A stretch of 64,000 nucleotides of DNA from Pectinatus sottacetonis (GCF_015732155.1 NZ_WIQK01000001.1:1746001-1810000); one strand, 5' to 3'; positions 36,755-46,008 are shown, numbered from the stretch's first letter. Made by a program: numbers and translations. Notes: a model not told the origin generated them from the sequence alone.

Positions 36755-38111
36755 TATGACCCCTAAAGAAATAGTAAAAAGAAAAGCTTTGCGGGTAAAT
36801 CCGGCGAAGACATGTCAGCCTGTAGGGGCAATGTATGCGGCACTGGGTGTTCATCGCTGTATGCCGCATAGTCATGGTTCACAGGGCTGCTGTTCTTATC
36901 ACCGAACATTTTTGGCCCGCCATTTTAAAGAACCGGCCATTGCTACTACCAGTTCATTTTCTGAAGGAGCTTGTGTATTTGGCGGTGGCAGTAACTTAAA
37001 AAAAGCAGTAAAAAATATTTTTGACATATATAATCCTGATATTATTGCCGTGCATACTACCTGTCTTAGTGAAACAATCGGTGATGATCTTAACACACTG
37101 ATCCAGGAACTGGAAATACCGGAAGGAAAATTGGTTATTCATACTAATACACCGAGCTATGTTGGGTCGCATATCAATGGTTTTGCCAATATGATGACAG
37201 GTTTTATTAAATATCTTAGCGAAAAAAGTGCTGTTGATAATGGAAAGATAGGAATATTTCCTGGGTTTGTCAATCCCGGAGACATGCATGAATTAAAGCG
37301 TATTGCAAAATTGATCGGCGCAAAATATATAATGTTTCCTGATACTGACGGGACAATGAATGCACCGCTGACAGGTCATTATGAAATGTATCCTAAAGGC
37401 GGGACAACTATAAATGAGATTCGTCAGCTGGGAGGAGCAAGACATGTACTGGCTCTGGGAGAAATAACCAGTGCAGCACCTGCACTGGAAATAAAGAGAA
37501 AATGTGATGTTGATTCAACAATGCTGCCACTGCCCATGGGGATAGAAGCCACTGATAGTTTTGTCATGGCTTTATCACATTTAAGCAAAAAAGAGGTGCC
37601 AGCTGAAATTGAAGAAGAACGCGGGCAGCTTTTGGATATAATGGTGGATTCGCATGCTTACTATGGGGATAAGCGGGTAGCTATTGCTGGAGATCCTGAT
37701 ACAGTTTTGGGCTTGGCTTCGTTTTGTCTTGAACTAGGCATGAAGCCCAAGTATATGATAACAGGGACACCAGATCAAAAATTTACCCAAAAAGCAAAAG
37801 AAAAATTATTGAAATATGGTGTTATCGATTGCATAGCAAAAGCAAATACTGACTTGTTTGAACTGCACCAGCTTATGAAAAATGAATCTGTTGATCTGTT
37901 AATCGGTGGAACCCATTGCAAATATATTGCCCGGGCTGAGGATGTGCCATTTGTACGTGCAGGATTTCCTATCCTTGACCGCTATGTTCATTCATATATG
38001 CCCTTGGTAGGATACAGGGGAGCAATGCGCATGGCAGAACTGATAAGTAATGCATTATTAGATCGGCAGGATCGTGATGCAGCTGATAAAGATTTTGAAT
38101 TGGTTATGTAA
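36747..38111 (+). CDS. nifK: Nitrogenase MoFe protein beta chain
   Basis: 454-aa beta subunit of the short, clostridial type lacking the N-terminal extension of proteobacterial NifK. P-cluster cysteines are in PAKTCQPVGA, HGSQGCCSYH and TTCLSETIGDD. ATG at 36747 lies nine nt after AGGAG; the ATG at 36738 overlaps that site. A strong terminator follows at 38115. Confidence 0.97.
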   Translation: MLDMTPKEIVKRKALRVNPAKTCQPVGAMYAALGVHRCMPHSHGSQGCCSYHRTFLARHFKEPAIATTSSFSEGACVFGGGSNLKKAVKNIFDIYNPDIIAVHTTCLSETIGDDLNTLIQELEIPEGKLVIHTNTPSYVGSHINGFANMMTGFIKYLSEKSAVDNGKIGIFPGFVNPGDMHELKRIAKLIGAKYIMFPDTDGTMNAPLTGHYEMYPKGGTTINEIRQLGGARHVLALGEITSAAPALEIKRKCDVDSTMLPLPMGIEATDSFVMALSHLSKKEVPAEIEEERGQLLDIMVDSHAYYGDKRVAIAGDPDTVLGLASFCLELGMKPKYMITGTPDQKFTQKAKEKLLKYGVIDCIAKANTDLFELHQLMKNESVDLLIGGTHCKYIARAEDVPFVRAGFPILDRYVHSYMPLVGYRGAMRMAELISNALLDRQDRDAADKDFELVM

Positions 38112-38114
38112 GTG

Positions 38115-38160
38115 AAAATAAGTATTGTTATTGTTTTTAGATGACAATACTTATTTTATT
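38115..38160 (+). terminator. Intrinsic terminator after nifK
   Basis: A perfect 14-bp stem (AAAATAAGTATTGT with ACAATACTTATTTT) begins 3 nt after the stop and runs into a T-rich tract. It separates nifHI1I2DK from nifEN/B. Confidence 0.8.
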
Positions 38161-38172
38161 AAATCTTATCTA

Positions 38173-38201
38173 TTGTATTTTTGTAAAACTTTGTGTATAA
38201 T
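38173..38201 (+). promoter_or_regulatory. Sigma-70 promoter of the nifE operon
   Basis: TTGTAT at 38173-38178, a 17-nt spacer and a perfect TATAAT at 38196-38201. Confidence 0.65.
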
Positions 38202-38234
38202 AAACAAAATGATAAATATAAATAGAAGCTGTGC

Positions 38235-38292
38235 GGGACTTATAAAAGCCCCCTAATACAATGAAGTATTAATTTTGTATTAGGGGGTTTTT
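38235..38292 (+). terminator. Leader terminator upstream of nifE with overlapping hairpin
   Basis: A perfect 13-bp stem (CCCCCTAATACAA at 38249 with TTGTATTAGGGGG at 38275) followed by TTTTT lies between the promoter and nifE. A second hairpin, GGG-a-CTT-ATAA-AAG-CCC (38235-38251), shares three bases with the terminator, so the two can exclude each other. This is attenuator architecture. The upstream hairpin does not show the ANTAR hexaloop. Confidence 0.7.
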
Positions 38293-38425
38293 GTGTTTTT
38301 TAGTATATTAATGATTGTAAAATTAGGAAAATAATAAATTTAGTTGCTGTAGTAAGAGAAATAATAAAGCTTTTATAAAAATATTTGTTTTTTATGAAAA
38401 ATAATTAGTAAAGGATGTGTGGATT

Positions 38426-39772
38426 ATGAGTAAAGGCATTTTAGAAGTGCGTAAAAAGTCAATAATGGTGAAAAATCTTGGCTGCAGCGGAACCGGTATA
38501 GATTGCGATAAAGCAAGTGTTTCTGGTGCTGTTAGTCAAAGAGCCTGTGTTTATTGCGGGGCGCGTGTTGTGTTGAATCCCATAACAGATGCATTCCATA
38601 TTATCCACGGTCCTATAGGATGTGCCAGTTACACATGGGATATCCGCGGAAGCTTATCAAGTGGTAGTGAAATTTATCGCAATAGTTTTTCTACTGATTT
38701 AAGAGAAAAAGATATAATTTTTGGCGGAGCCAAAAAACTAACAGCAGCAATAGATGAAATAGTGGGAAAATATGCACCTAAGTTAATATTTGTTTATGCC
38801 ACATGTATTGTAGGCGTAATTGGTGATGACGTGGAAGCAGTATGTAAAGATGCCGAAAAAAGATATGCCATACGTGTTATTCCGGTGAAAGCTGCCGGCT
38901 TTTCCGGGACGAAAAGGCAGGGCTATAAGCTTGCCTGTGATGCAGTTATGAAACTTATTCGTCCGTATAAACTTGTGGGAAAAATGTCCCATCATGGACT
39001 CAATATATTAGGAGATTTTAACTTAGCAGGCGAAATGTGGCTTATACAGAATTATTTCAGGAATATAGGTATTGATATAGTATCAACTTTTACGGGTGAT
39101 GCTTCCTATGATAAGCTGCTAAAAGCACCAGCAGCAGCACTCAATATCGTGCAGTGTGCTGGTTCTTCGATTTATATGGCCAACTTAATGGAAGAAGAGT
39201 TCGATATTCCTTTTATAAAAGTAAGTTTTTTTGGTATTGAAGATACCAGTGCCTCTATAATGCAGGTTGCCAATATATTGGGCGATGAAACAGTAATTGC
39301 CAGGGCAGAAGAATTTACCAGCAGGGAAAGTGCCAGACTGAGAAAATTCGTGGACAAATACAAGAAAAATTTTCTTGGCAAAAAAGCGGCTATTTATGTT
39401 GGCGGTGGATTTAAAGCTATTTCCTTAATACGGCAGTTCAATGAAATGGGGATTCAGACAGTTGTAGTAGGTACGCAGACGGGCAGAAAAGACGAATATG
39501 AAATTATCCAGAGCATAGTAAATGAAGATACTGTAATATTGGATGATGCCAACCCGGCAGAACTGGAGTATTTCATGAAACAAAAACATGCTGATATCCT
39601 GGTGGGGGGAGTAAAAGAACGTCCTCTGGCATATAAACTGGGTATTGCCTTTTGCGATCACAACCATGAAAGAAAACATGCGCTTGGTGGTTATGAAGGT
39701 GTAGAGAACTTTACTAAAGAAATTAATTTGAGTATAAATAGTCCTGTGTGGGATTATATGACGGCTATATAA
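38426..39772 (+). CDS. nifE: Nitrogenase cofactor scaffold protein NifE
   Basis: 448-aa NifD paralogue that with NifN holds the precursor during FeMo-cofactor assembly. SGAVSQRACVYCGARVVLNP and GPIGCASYTWDIRG are NifE signatures. It lacks the NifD cofactor histidine motif. The ATG at 38426 has AAAGGA ten nt upstream. The leader carries a terminator. Confidence 0.95.
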   Translation: MSKGILEVRKKSIMVKNLGCSGTGIDCDKASVSGAVSQRACVYCGARVVLNPITDAFHIIHGPIGCASYTWDIRGSLSSGSEIYRNSFSTDLREKDIIFGGAKKLTAAIDEIVGKYAPKLIFVYATCIVGVIGDDVEAVCKDAEKRYAIRVIPVKAAGFSGTKRQGYKLACDAVMKLIRPYKLVGKMSHHGLNILGDFNLAGEMWLIQNYFRNIGIDIVSTFTGDASYDKLLKAPAAALNIVQCAGSSIYMANLMEEEFDIPFIKVSFFGIEDTSASIMQVANILGDETVIARAEEFTSRESARLRKFVDKYKKNFLGKKAAIYVGGGFKAISLIRQFNEMGIQTVVVGTQTGRKDEYEIIQSIVNEDTVILDDANPAELEYFMKQKHADILVGGVKERPLAYKLGIAFCDHNHERKHALGGYEGVENFTKEINLSINSPVWDYMTAI

Positions 39773-39822
39773 ATAAAGATAATAATATATTCATTTGGTA
39801 TAGAGAGAAAGGAAGGGCGGTC

Positions 39823-42480
39823 ATGGAAAATGCCGTTAATTTAAATATAAATCCCTGCAAAATGTGCGTGCCATTGGGTTCTGTAACAGCATTGTACGGT
39901 ATCGCCCGCTGTATGTCCATTCTGCACGGATCACAAGGGTGCAGTACATATATAAGGCGCCATATGGCAACCCATTATAATGAGCCGGTTGACATTGCAT
40001 CTTCTTCGCTCACAGAAGAAGGAACAGTTTTTGGTGGAGAAAAAAATCTTGTAACAGGACTGGAAAATTTAATAAGACTTTATGAACCGGAAGTCATTGG
40101 AGTATCAACGACCTGTCTGGCGGAAACGATCGGCGAAGATGTTCCGGCCATAATAAAAAAGTTTTATGAAAAACATCCTGAATGTAAAGCCAAGATCATT
40201 CCTATATCCTCTCCCAGTTATGCAGGCACCCATTTTGACGGATTCTTTCGGGCGTTAAGAGCTGTAGTGCAATATGCTGATATGGATACCAGTAAAAATA
40301 ATAAGATCAATATAGTAACAGGTATGATATCACCTGCTGATACCAGAGAGCTGAAAGATTTATTGGAAATTATGGGGATTGATTATATCCTTTTACCTGA
40401 TTTGTCAGATAATCTTGACGGTATACATGTAGATAAATATGACCGCTTGCCCAAGGGAGGCACTCCGCTAAGTGAGATAGCAAAAATGGCAGGGGCAAAA
40501 TATACAATAGAATTATCGACGTTCAATACAGAAGAATTTTCTCCGGCGGTTTATTTAAATAAGAAATATGATATACCTTATTGTCGGCTTGATCTGCCAA
40601 TAGGTCTGAAAGCAACAGATGCTTTGGTCAGCAAACTTAAAGAATTAGGTGGGGAAGTGCCGGAAAAACTAAGGGCGCAGCGTGGACGTTATCTTGATGC
40701 AATGGTAGATTCACACAAATATAATGCCATCGGTCGGGCGGCAATATTTGGAGAACCGGATTTTGTCAAAGGAATGGTGAACTTATGCTGTGAAAATGGA
40801 GTGATTCCGGTGTTGTGTGCTACTGGTTCAGTATGCCATACGTTTACCGATGTACTGGAAAAGCAGGTAAAAACAGCAGCAGATCTTCAATTTGTAGATA
40901 AAACTGCCATAGAAGATGATGCAGATTTTACAATGATCGAAAATCATGTAGTTGGCTGCGGAGCAAATATAATGATTGGCAGTGGTGATGGATACAGAAT
41001 TGAAGAAAAAACAAAAGTACCATTGATTCGCTGCACTTTTCCGATACATGACCGTGTAGGAGGACAACGAGTACAGATGATGGGGTATGCAGGGTCTATG
41101 AAAATTCTTGATAATATAGCAAATACCCTTTTGGCAAGACTCGAAACCGGTTATAGACAGGAAATCTATACAAAGTATTTTCATAATGGGACACCAGAAA
41201 AAATCCAGGAAAATAAAATTGTTGATATAAACAAACGGCATGTTTTACAGGAAAAAACTCTAAAACATCCCTGCTTTACCTGTGGAAGCGGGCAGTATGC
41301 CAGAATACATCTGCCGATAGCACCAAAGTGTAATATCCAGTGCAACTATTGTGTACGCAAATATGACTGCCCTAATGAAAGCCGTCCCGGAGTGACTACT
41401 GAAATATTATCACCGCAGGAAGCATTTGATAAATACATGCTCGTCAAAAAGCGGGTACCAAACCTGACCGTAGTCGGGATTGCCGGCCCCGGTGATGCTT
41501 TAGCTAACTTTGAGCAGACTAGGCAGACATTGCAAATGATAAGACAGGCAGATGATAAGGTCACGTTTTGCCTATCGACAAATGGACTGATGCTGCCACA
41601 GTATGCGCAGGATATTATAGATTTGGGTGTCACGCATGTTACAGTTACACTCAACGCAGTAGATCCTAAAATAGGTGCCAAAATATATAAACATGTTGAT
41701 TATATGGGGATGCGGTACACAGGAGAAAGCGCAGCTGGAATCCTTTTGGGAAATCAGCTCAATGGTATTCGTTATCTTACGAGACATGGTATTATTTGCA
41801 AAATAAATATTGTTATGCTCAAGGGGATTAATGAAGAACATATAGTAGATATAGTAAAAAAGGTAAAAGACCTGGGGTGTGAAATAACTAATATAATGCA
41901 GTTGATTCCAGTGAAAGGCAGTGCTTTTCAGGATATGCCGCTGGTTTCCAATAAAGAAATAACGCAAATGCGTAAAAAATGCGGCGAACACATGAAGCAG
42001 ATGTACCATTGCAAACAATGTCGTGCTGATGCTATAGGGACGTTGGGAAATGATCTGTCCATAGAATATCGTAAATGTACAGGAACAGTAAATGATGCTG
42101 CAGATAAAGATAAAATGTATCGTTTCGCTGTTGCCACCAAAAGCGGTATGCTGGTTGATAATCATTTTGGTCATGCCAATGAATTTTATATCTATGAAAG
42201 TAACGGCAGCCAGGTTCGCTTTATCGAAAAGCGCAATGTGGAAAAATATTGTGTCGGCAAAGAGCTGTGCGATGATAAGATGGATAAAATAGAAAAAATA
42301 ATCTTAGCTATAAAAGATTGTGCAGCTGTTATAACTCTGCGGATAGGGACTTCACCACAAAAACGTCTTGAACAAGAAAAAATAGATGTTATTGTCACAT
42401 ATGATCGTATTGAGAATGCTGTAAAAAAAGCTGCATTGGCAAAAAAAAATACCGGCGAATTATTGGATACAGCATTATAA
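39823..42480 (+). CDS. nifN-B: NifN-NifB fusion protein with C-terminal NifX/NafY-like domain
   Basis: 885-aa fusion. Residues about 1-440 are NifN (PCKMCVPLGSV, HGSQGCSTYIRRH). Residues about 480-770 are NifB with the radical-SAM motif CNIQCNYC, HPCFTCGSGQYARIHLP and the GIAGPGDALA segment. Residues about 775-885 match the NifX/NafY/NifB-tail domain (ATKSGMLVDNHFGHANEFYIY). NifB makes NifB-co, which NifEN converts further, so fusion puts supplier and acceptor in one chain. A NifN-B fusion is known from Clostridium. ATG at 39823 has AAAGGAAGG upstream. Confidence 0.95.
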   Translation: MENAVNLNINPCKMCVPLGSVTALYGIARCMSILHGSQGCSTYIRRHMATHYNEPVDIASSSLTEEGTVFGGEKNLVTGLENLIRLYEPEVIGVSTTCLAETIGEDVPAIIKKFYEKHPECKAKIIPISSPSYAGTHFDGFFRALRAVVQYADMDTSKNNKINIVTGMISPADTRELKDLLEIMGIDYILLPDLSDNLDGIHVDKYDRLPKGGTPLSEIAKMAGAKYTIELSTFNTEEFSPAVYLNKKYDIPYCRLDLPIGLKATDALVSKLKELGGEVPEKLRAQRGRYLDAMVDSHKYNAIGRAAIFGEPDFVKGMVNLCCENGVIPVLCATGSVCHTFTDVLEKQVKTAADLQFVDKTAIEDDADFTMIENHVVGCGANIMIGSGDGYRIEEKTKVPLIRCTFPIHDRVGGQRVQMMGYAGSMKILDNIANTLLARLETGYRQEIYTKYFHNGTPEKIQENKIVDINKRHVLQEKTLKHPCFTCGSGQYARIHLPIAPKCNIQCNYCVRKYDCPNESRPGVTTEILSPQEAFDKYMLVKKRVPNLTVVGIAGPGDALANFEQTRQTLQMIRQADDKVTFCLSTNGLMLPQYAQDIIDLGVTHVTVTLNAVDPKIGAKIYKHVDYMGMRYTGESAAGILLGNQLNGIRYLTRHGIICKINIVMLKGINEEHIVDIVKKVKDLGCEITNIMQLIPVKGSAFQDMPLVSNKEITQMRKKCGEHMKQMYHCKQCRADAIGTLGNDLSIEYRKCTGTVNDAADKDKMYRFAVATKSGMLVDNHFGHANEFYIYESNGSQVRFIEKRNVEKYCVGKELCDDKMDKIEKIILAIKDCAAVITLRIGTSPQKRLEQEKIDVIVTYDRIENAVKKAALAKKNTGELLDTAL

Positions 42481-42510
42481 TAAGGTTTTTCTTTAAAGAG
42501 GTGCATATTT

Positions 42511-43443
42511 ATGATAACAGATGCAACTTTGTGTTATATGGAAAAAACGTCAAAATATCAGCAGTATCGTATTTTAAAAAATCTGGCAAAACTATCTGTT
42601 GATGCCATAGAAATGACAGCTTCAGTATGGCAGAACCTTGCTGACATGGTTTTGCCGCCGTGTAAGTATGTACTGCGCGTAAAAGACAAAACAGACATAT
42701 ATAATTTTAAAGGGTTTCATAGATATGTTATTGCTCAAAAAGATGACAGTGCTGATAATGTTTTCATAAGACAGAAAATATTATCAGCACAAGGAAAGTG
42801 TATAGGAGTACGGATTAAAGGCTGTACCACTTTGTCAGTGCCAGACATGCAAAAACAATTTGCTGAATGGAAGAAAAAGAAAAAGCAGGTATCATTTGAG
42901 CCACTGGATTATTTAAACCAGGCCGCAGCATTAGCTGCAGGCTGGTTATTGAACGATGGGTATGGAGTCGTTACTGCTTTTTGCGGCCTTGCATCCCATG
43001 CTCCCTTAGAGGAAGTTTTGCTGACACTCCATTTACTGGGAATAAAACAATTGCAAGGAAAGCTTGATTTTTCGGAACTAAAAACAATAATGGAACAGGA
43101 AAATATAATTATACCAGCAAATAAGCCTGTTATTGGAGCATCAATATTTGCAGTAGAGTCAGGCATACATGTAGATGGTATATTGAAGAATCCTCATCTT
43201 TATGAACCATATCCACCGGAATTAGTAAATTCCAAACGCCATATAATACTGGGTGACAGTTCAGGAAAAAGTGCAGTAGAAGCCAAAATGCGGGAACTGC
43301 AAATTAATTATCATCAAGTAAATATGACTGATATCTTAGAAAAAGTAAAAAGAAAATCACGGTCTTTGTGCCGATCGATAACAGATAAGGAGTTTTGTGA
43401 GTTACTGGGGATTGGTGGGAATAAAAAACCATGCTTGAGATAA
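42511..43443 (+). CDS. nifV-omega: Homocitrate synthase, omega subunit
   Basis: 310-aa protein corresponding to the C-terminal part of homocitrate synthase. The HCS/LeuA family stretch ESGIHVDGILKNPHLYEPY and the preceding GYGVVTAFCGLASHAPLEE are visible, but the DTTLRDG catalytic N-terminus is absent and instead encoded by the next gene. Residues 1-110 look like a degenerate barrel portion. This two-gene arrangement is known in Clostridium pasteurianum. It supplies homocitrate for FeMo-cofactor. The next gene overlaps by 13 nt. Confidence 0.88.
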   Translation: MITDATLCYMEKTSKYQQYRILKNLAKLSVDAIEMTASVWQNLADMVLPPCKYVLRVKDKTDIYNFKGFHRYVIAQKDDSADNVFIRQKILSAQGKCIGVRIKGCTTLSVPDMQKQFAEWKKKKKQVSFEPLDYLNQAAALAAGWLLNDGYGVVTAFCGLASHAPLEEVLLTLHLLGIKQLQGKLDFSELKTIMEQENIIIPANKPVIGASIFAVESGIHVDGILKNPHLYEPYPPELVNSKRHIILGDSSGKSAVEAKMRELQINYHQVNMTDILEKVKRKSRSLCRSITDKEFCELLGIGGNKKPCLR

Positions 43444-44207
43444 ATAATACTCAGTACCATATTGTTGATACAACACTGCGGGATGGAGCCCAAAGCCCCT
43501 TTATCATGTTTAGTGATAGAGAAAAGATTGCTATAGCTGAAATGTTGAATGAAAAAGGCGTTTATCAGATAGAGGCTGGAATTCCTGCAATGGGAAAGAG
43601 TGAACAAATGATAATAAAAAAAATAAAAAGTGTCTGCGGTAATATGAAAGTATCAGCATGGAACAGGTTGAATAAAAATGATGTTATTGCTTCGACAGGC
43701 TGTAATGCTGATATTATTCATATAAGCGTGCCGGTATCACAGCGGCAGATCCATGATAAACTGAAAAAAGATGAAACATGGATAATTAAAAAAATAGAAG
43801 AAGTATTGTCATTTGCTGAGGACAGGGCTAACGCAATAACCGTTGGTCTGGAAGATGCATCGAGAGCAGATATGGATTTTATTATTACTGTTATAAAAAA
43901 AGTACAGCAATTTAGTGTAAATACAGTCAGATATGCCGATACAGTAGGAATTATGACACCTATTGCAGTTTATCAGCAGATAACACAAATAATAAAGAAA
44001 ACAAATATCGAAATAGAGTTTCATGCCCATAACGATTTAGGAATGGCAGTGGCAAATTCGATAGCAGCTGTACAGGCCGGTGCTGCTTTTATAGACACTA
44101 CAGTCAATGGAATAGGTGAACGCTGCGGCAACTGTGATATGGATAAATTTGTATTTGCTGCTTCATCAACATTTAACAGCGGGAAAAGTGAGAGGGTTGA
44201 AAGGTGA
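43431..44207 (+). CDS. nifV-alpha: Homocitrate synthase, alpha subunit
   Basis: 258-aa catalytic TIM-barrel half. VDTTLRDGAQSP carries the metal-binding Asp and catalytic Arg; EFHAHNDLGMAVANS provides the two metal histidines; NGIGERCGNCD closes the barrel. It lacks the C-terminal regulatory and lid domain, which the upstream omega gene provides. Substrates are 2-oxoglutarate and acetyl-CoA. Confidence 0.92.
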   Translation: MLEINNTQYHIVDTTLRDGAQSPFIMFSDREKIAIAEMLNEKGVYQIEAGIPAMGKSEQMIIKKIKSVCGNMKVSAWNRLNKNDVIASTGCNADIIHISVPVSQRQIHDKLKKDETWIIKKIEEVLSFAEDRANAITVGLEDASRADMDFIITVIKKVQQFSVNTVRYADTVGIMTPIAVYQQITQIIKKTNIEIEFHAHNDLGMAVANSIAAVQAGAAFIDTTVNGIGERCGNCDMDKFVFAASSTFNSGKSERVER

Positions 44208-44212
44208 ATAAA

Positions 44213-44659
44213 ATGGATAAGACAGATAAAGCAATATTAAAAAATTTGCAAAAAAATGCGCGTATGACAATTTCTGACTTGAGTGTAGCTATTTCCCTGT
44301 CAATGCCAGCGGCTAGTGAGCGGCTGCGCAAATTAGAAACTTCAGGTGTGATAAAACAATATACTGTTGTTTTAGATCCCGAAAAAATAAATAAACATTT
44401 GACGGCATTGATGTTTTTGCGGTTTGATAATACTGCCAACGGAGAAAACTTTGCTGAATATGCCAGTGATGAATCAGAAATAAATGAATGCTATTATATA
44501 ACAGGTGAATATGATTATTATCTGAAAATAATAACAGAAGATGCACGTACCCTGAAATCATTATTATCTAGGATCAAAAATAATCCCGGACTAGTAAAAA
44601 CATCCAATGTGGTTGTTTTGTCAAATATAATAGATAATGTATCAGTATTGTCTGATTAA
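44213..44659 (+). CDS. Lrp/AsnC family transcriptional regulator
   Basis: 148-aa regulator with an N-terminal winged HTH (ILKNLQKNARMTISDLS, MPAASERLRKLETSGVI) and a C-terminal RAM ligand-binding domain (TGEYDYYLKIITED). It is the last gene of the nif transcription unit, only 5 nt after nifV-alpha, so it may sense an amino acid and modulate nitrogen fixation. The ATG at 44213 has AAAGGTG upstream; GTG at 44204 overlaps nifV. Confidence 0.9.
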   Translation: MDKTDKAILKNLQKNARMTISDLSVAISLSMPAASERLRKLETSGVIKQYTVVLDPEKINKHLTALMFLRFDNTANGENFAEYASDESEINECYYITGEYDYYLKIITEDARTLKSLLSRIKNNPGLVKTSNVVVLSNIIDNVSVLSD

Positions 44660-44772
44660 TAAAATTATATATTTACAAATATTTTTAATATTTACCATTA
44701 GGCAGGCCTGATTTAACTTTTTGCTTTATTTGTAAACAAAAGCCTGCTGTATTTCAGCTATTATAACATATA

Positions 44773-44896
44773 AGCTGTCGCACTTAGACATTTTCATTCA
44801 TAAATTATAATTATGTTGTTTAAAAGAGCAGGTGACCTTATAGCAGTATTAAACAGCAACTTTATGAAGTTAATGACATTTGTACGGCGGCTTTTT
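44773..44896 (+). ncRNA. Structured repeat element, copy C, after the nif operon
   Basis: GCTGTCGCAC (44774-44783) pairs with GTACGGCGGC (44882-44891) using two G-U pairs and one mismatch. The inner stem TCATAAA pairs with TTTATGA. The CATTTTCA and AGTTAATGACATTTGT strands match copies A and B. A loose inverted repeat, GTTGTTTAA with TTAAACAGCAAC, fills the apex. The 3-prime arm runs straight into TTTTTATTTTT, so this copy could also act as the terminator of the nif operon. Confidence 0.65.
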
Positions 44897-45059
44897 ATTT
44901 TTATTATATTATTAGGAAGATTAGTTTAATGAGTGAAGTTTGTATGATATAAAGTTATTTTGTTGCAGTACGAGTTATATTTTCCAAGTGGGCAACATGT
45001 ATAAACTAGGGGGATTATTAAAACAATATAAGTTAATGCCTACTATAAATTATTGATAA

Positions 45060-45827
45060 TTATTTTTCTACTAAGATTAAATTAGTAGATTTTTTTAATT
45101 CATTTGCAGTTTTATGATTAATACCAGTATCGGTTATTAAATAATTTATATCACTCCATAATGCATATTCTACTAATGCAGTTGAGTGTGATTTATTGCT
45201 GTCAGCTAAAACAATGGTAAGCTTGGAATTAATAATCATTGTTTTTTTTACGGCAGCATCTGAAAAATCAATTGATACAGGACCGCGATGTTCTTTAAAG
45301 CCACTGGATCCTAAGAATGCAATATCTACTTTTATTCTAGCAAGAAATTCTGTGGCACCAAATCCTGTTAAAGACATTGTTGTGTTATTGAGTTCTCCAC
45401 CACTCATATAAACTTTATTTTTACTGTTTACTAGTATATTCGCGGCACTGATTGAATTGGTAATAATAGTCAGTCCTTTTTTTAGGTAAAGCATTTTAGC
45501 TAGACAAAGAGTAGTGCTTCCTGCATCAATAAATAAGACAGTATTATTTGTTATAAAGGAAAGAGCCTTGTTGGCAATAGCATTTTTTAAATCAAAATTT
45601 TCTGCACTTCTTGTTTCAAGTGGTCTTTCCATAACTTCAAGTGCAGATAAAGCCCCACCGCGACTTTTTTTTATAATTCCTATTTTATCTAAATATATTA
45701 AGTCCTTGCGTATGGTTTCTGTTGAAACAGAAAAATTGTTTGATAATTCACCTACTTTAATACTGCCATTTGAGATTATTAGCTTGGCAATTTTGTTTCT
45801 TCTTTCAGCAGTAATTAATTTACCCAT
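45060..45827 (-). CDS. DeoR/GlpR family transcriptional repressor
   Basis: 255-aa repressor. The N-terminal winged helix has VGELSNNFSVSTETIRKDL, and the sugar-phosphate-sensing domain has FIDAGSTTLCLAKML and SSGFKEHRGPV. Such proteins respond to phosphorylated sugars. It is divergent from a hexuloisomerase gene across 380 nt that contains a perfect operator-like inverted repeat. It probably represses the neighbouring sugar genes and itself. Confidence 0.9.
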   Translation of the reverse strand: MGKLITAERRNKIAKLIISNGSIKVGELSNNFSVSTETIRKDLIYLDKIGIIKKSRGGALSALEVMERPLETRSAENFDLKNAIANKALSFITNNTVLFIDAGSTTLCLAKMLYLKKGLTIITNSISAANILVNSKNKVYMSGGELNNTTMSLTGFGATEFLARIKVDIAFLGSSGFKEHRGPVSIDFSDAAVKKTMIINSKLTIVLADSNKSHSTALVEYALWSDINYLITDTGINHKTANELKKSTNLILVEK

Positions 45828-45875
45828 ATATTACATCTCCAACTTAATATTTTATTATAAAGTATAACAGACAAT

Positions 45876-46008
45876 AACATTTTTAACCAATCTAAAAATG
45901 TTTAATCACAATTAATACCAACAAAAAGGTTGTTGACAAATAATTAGTGCAATGTTATTCTTGCATTATCAATTAATAACAATAATAATATTGGTATTAA
46001 TTGTGATT
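45876..46008. promoter_or_regulatory. Operator and promoter region between deoR and hxlB
   Basis: AATCACAATTAATACCAA (45904-45921) recurs exactly as its reverse complement at 45991-46008. Between them lies a promoter-like TTGACA (45933-45938), 17-nt spacer and TATTCT (45956-45961), with a third degenerate copy near 45968-45982. A separate 9-bp inverted repeat AACATTTTT/AAAAATGTT is at 45876-45902. These look like DeoR binding sites permitting repression by looping (inference). Confidence 0.6.

Noticed and set aside
41572-42174. 200-codon minus-strand frame inside nifN-B
   Set aside because: Reverse shadow of a strongly supported coding region, with composition unlike a real protein.
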